In this document: piece after piece, positions 61,601-64,000 of the stretch
How positions within the stretch are numbered: the stretch's first letter is position 1
Layout: each line of letters starts with the position of its first letter
Origin: Rhynchonema sp. JSB1_4
Taxonomy: Eukaryota > Nematoda > Chromadorea > Monhysterida > Xyalidae
Reading direction: 5' to 3'
NCBI GenBank assembly: GCA_030248065.1
Contig: JASAMV010000174.1
Span: forward strand, 1-64,000
DNA length: 64,000 bases
Translations under genes and position numbers: made by a program
The notes under the pieces: model-generated
Told to the model about the DNA's origin: nothing
Databases searched by the model: none
The model's input: the letters and a program-made list of their open reading frames with translations, nothing else

Positions 61601-63928
61601 AGCAGTTGGTTGCAGATGTGCAGCATAAAAACTGAATAACAAACGGAAGAAAAGCGTTCCAAAAAGCTATACAGTGTAGCAGTGTAATCATATGGATGGG
61701 AGTAACAATATGCAACGCAGCGAGTATACACGAACTCCCGAAAATCAGTCAATCAACATTGATATCATACCAGCCAGGGTAAGGGTACACGTTCAGTTTT
61801 TCAACAGAATGCAAACGAAGAGAAAAAAGCACTACTACTACGAGCAAAATATGAATACAGAAATGAAGAAAGTGAATTAATGTGATAGTGACAACGAGGA
61901 AAAGTTCGAGATAAGAAGAGAGTTAGCGATTGCATTGGGTGGTGCTGTACAGCAAACAGTAGCCACGAAACACGATCATTTCTAGCCCAAAAATAAAAAA
62001 GGCGACAGAGAAACGCTTGGAAGAGACATTCAAGAACATTTGCATTTGTTTTGTTTGAAAATTCGTTTTTTAAAATTCAGGCAGCAGGGAGAACAAAATC
62101 AATAGAATAATTCCTGAGAATCTAGCCACTACACAAAATATTATGTAAATAAAAGTGCAAAAAATAATTTGGCCACATTATTACACTTTTTACAAATAGC
62201 TAACACACCAAATTAAGAAAATCTGCAAAACGTACCATGGTACACAATCGATCAGGTACACGAGTCCACAAACAAAACATGTAACTGATGTATCAAGAAT
62301 AATAACAACATACATACATGACGTAACTTGGCCCTTTCAGCATAATATCGAAAATTTCATCAAAATTAACGCGTGTGAAACATGCTCATTCCTTTACTCT
62401 TAAAAATTTGATGATGTTTCAGGTGAAATATAAATATTCTGCACAAATCGTCCATTATTACTTGCTGCGTCGCGCGGCCACGATCCGCCGAGCGGGCGAT
62501 GGCTGAAAATATGAACCGATAAGTAACAAGGGGATGAACATAAAAATTTGATAGTGGTCAACTATCTGGTGAGTAAATTACAAATCCTCACCACTCTCAC
62601 CACTATGTGATCACAAACCATTTGCACGCTGACAGAAAGAGCACTGACGTATCATTTTCGGCTGATACTACAGTGGTCAACTGCAGTGGTCAAATACTTC
62701 GTCTACTCACAGCAGCCTCGAGTGAGCGCGAGAAATAACACATGAAAGTCGGGGGTGAGTTGACGACTCTACAAAGTGGGTTGACGAAGTAACCTGACCA
62801 CTGTAATGATATAAGCCTCATTTTCACACCGTTCACGATTTTGTTCATCAGAACCCAACCATAATGTTCAGCTAAGCCACTGCTTCTCACCCTCACTACC
62901 TCACATTTTCTGTCACTGTCTCTCTCTCTGTTAGCGGTAGTGTGGTGGCTACTACGATTAACTTGTGGTGGGTGTCAATATCTGGTTTTCTACTGGCAGG
63001 ATGAAAGCAGCAAGCACGGGAGGAATGGGAAACTCGAATTTATTCAACTATGTTATTGTTGGGTTATTACGTGTCAGTGTGCTACATATTTCACTTCATT
63101 CTAAACATTCGAAAAAGAGCACCTACATGAATGCTGGCGTGTGATTTGAAGCGCTTCACGCTGGCGTTCAGATGCAGGGGTCGTTTATGGGTGACCCTTG
63201 GTCGCAAATTCTGACTCGGCGAATCCAAGCCACTTTTTTGCTCGACAATTTCATCGACTTTGAGATTATCGTTGATATCAGGCAGTGCTGTTGTCGTTCG
63301 CTGACGTTGTAGACCCGGTTTGACATGTTGCTGGGCAGTGCTGCGTAACTTGGGGCTGCAAATCAGGTTTTTGGGGGTGAATCCAGCAGTGTTACCGCAC
63401 TAAATGGAGTTGGAAAGTTGGCATTATTTTTGTTGTTCATTTTGGGGAAGAACACAAGAACATCTAGTTTGGCAATAAGCATTTTTTGTAGGACAATAAG
63501 CACATGAAGAGATAGAAAGAAGCAAGCGTTTCGGTACGTTAAAGCCCGGTGTGTGATATGACAATAGCGATATTTTCGTTGAAAGAAAAAAAACATTCGT
63601 AAGCCACACACAATCCAGCTGGCAAAATGGTTTGACTAAGTTTGATAAAAAACAGCTTCAAAAATATGGGCCACTCAGTTAATTCGTGTACCATCAAAGG
63701 AATAATCTCACACAAAAGACAACAGCAAATCAACAAATCTCACCTCACTCCATTGACCATTCTGGGTTTCTGTTCATTCATAATCATTGACGTTGACTTT
63801 CTGATTGGTTGTTGTCGTAGACGAGACGTTGACGATTGGATGAGCAGGGCGCTGGTGCTCGGACCCACCTGGCTGGTCAGGGCTCGTTTCGGTGATGGCG
63901 CCGGTGGAGACGTGGACACACGCGGCAT
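55611..63928 (-). CDS. jip-1: JIP1-type JNK-interacting scaffold protein (5' end outside the window)
   Basis: Scaffold that tethers JNK-pathway kinases and links cargo to kinesin-1. Supported exons, 5' to 3': 63928-63744, 63355-63127, 62502-62462, about 57976-57796, 57035-56912, 56784-56684, 56575-56480, 56409-56300, 56242-56138, 56075-55996, 55901-55803 and 55683-55611 (stop). The last eight join in frame. The S/P/R-rich N-terminal part contains [15 protein letters not shown], a JNK-docking-like site. The SH3 domain runs [19 protein letters not shown] through [10 protein letters not shown]; the PTB domain contains [34 protein letters not shown] and FITKHP. The C-terminus PTEDIYIE matches the acidic-Tyr end that binds kinesin light chain in JIP1. 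Phase 2 after 62462 does not match the next exon, so at least one exon between 57977 and 62461 is still missing. Confidence 0.88.
58095..58202. mobile_element. Short element with CAGTGGTCAA / TTGACCACTG ends, copy 1
   Basis: CAGTGGTCAA at the left and TTTGACCACTG at the right are inverted, with 'agtgagcgcgagaaa' in the middle. Copy 2 is at 62671-62805. Fragments with 'gagttgacga' occur near 42208 and 48418. Confidence 0.7.
61302..61465. mobile_element. Palindromic element, TTCGAAACGGTGTAAACGT ends
   Basis: The ends TTCGAAACGGTGTAAACGT and ACGTTTACACCGTTTCGAA are inverted (one gap), and the interior 'cggtgtaa(g/a)' units point inward from both sides. It overlaps one copy of the 'cgaaaatcgagctcg' dispersed repeat. 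MITE-like; no target duplication found. Confidence 0.65.
62671..62805. mobile_element. Short element with CAGTGGTCAA / TGACCACTG ends, copy 2 (JIP1 intron)
   Basis: Related to 58095-58202: same termini, same 'cgagtgagcgcgagaaa' core. Flanked by TA on both sides (…ac-TA-CAGTGG and CCACTG-TA-atg), which suggests a Tc1/mariner-type TA target. Confidence 0.7.
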
Positions 63929-64000
63929 CTGTGGGTGCGTTAAAACTGCGCGAATGAATGCTACGGCGATAATAATTTTGGAATCAGGATCCGTTGACAT

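Larger units (their letters stand above)
57977..62461. other. Large JIP1 intron region, at least one exon unlocated
   Basis: No recognisable exon was found on either strand, although the phase change across it requires one. It contains a TIR element (58095-58202), fragments of the 'actgacgatgacctggtgcacc' repeat (about 58958), a 'cagtggcggatctacc' element end (about 60124) and a palindrome (61302-61465). Confidence 0.5.

Overview
The window is eukaryotic and most likely from a nematode. The evidence is a serpentine chemoreceptor-type GPCR, an astacin protease with a C-terminal ShK domain (a typical nematode 'nas' layout), many GT-AG introns with short T-rich 3' ends (TTTCAG, TTGCAG), and degenerate copies of the nematode telomere unit TTAGGC. 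I cannot name the genus. Genes are intron-rich, and the introns and intergenic DNA are loaded with short inverted-repeat mobile elements.

Layout. 1-8,800: repeats, a duplicated C-terminal exon (744-938 and 6,028-6,258), a complete four-exon seven-helix receptor on the minus strand (2,441-4,982) with a (GT)n tract of about 148 units in an intron, and a probable membrane-protein gene on the minus strand. 9,287-14,739: a stack of non-autonomous elements nested up to four deep, many with exact 8-bp target duplications. 15,207-44,933: one large plus-strand gene, eIF4G, for which I could join 43 exons in frame (about 1,920 residues). Its 8.9-kb intron 7 holds a composite palindrome and several other elements. 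44,934-47,724: AT-rich, no gene recognised, one foldback element. 47,725-50,282: receptor exons on the minus strand. 51,916-55,154: astacin-ShK secreted metalloprotease, nine exons, plus strand. 55,611-63,928 and beyond: JIP1-type JNK scaffold on the minus strand (docking-like motif, SH3, PTB), with its 5' end outside the window.

The genes do not form an operon or pathway: translation initiation, chemoreception, extracellular proteolysis and kinase scaffolding lie side by side. The unusual content is in the non-coding DNA: (i) a 10-bp motif, TGATGTTTCA, present about 22 times on both strands and used at several 3' splice sites; (ii) a zoo of hAT-like elements that share a central CGCGCG-AGCGCGC palindrome; (iii) three foldback elements abutting at TTAA/TTTAAA inside outer inverted arms; (iv) a second dispersed motif, ATGGGCATGATAACA, found mostly in introns. 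All calls come from reading the sequence; no database search was possible.
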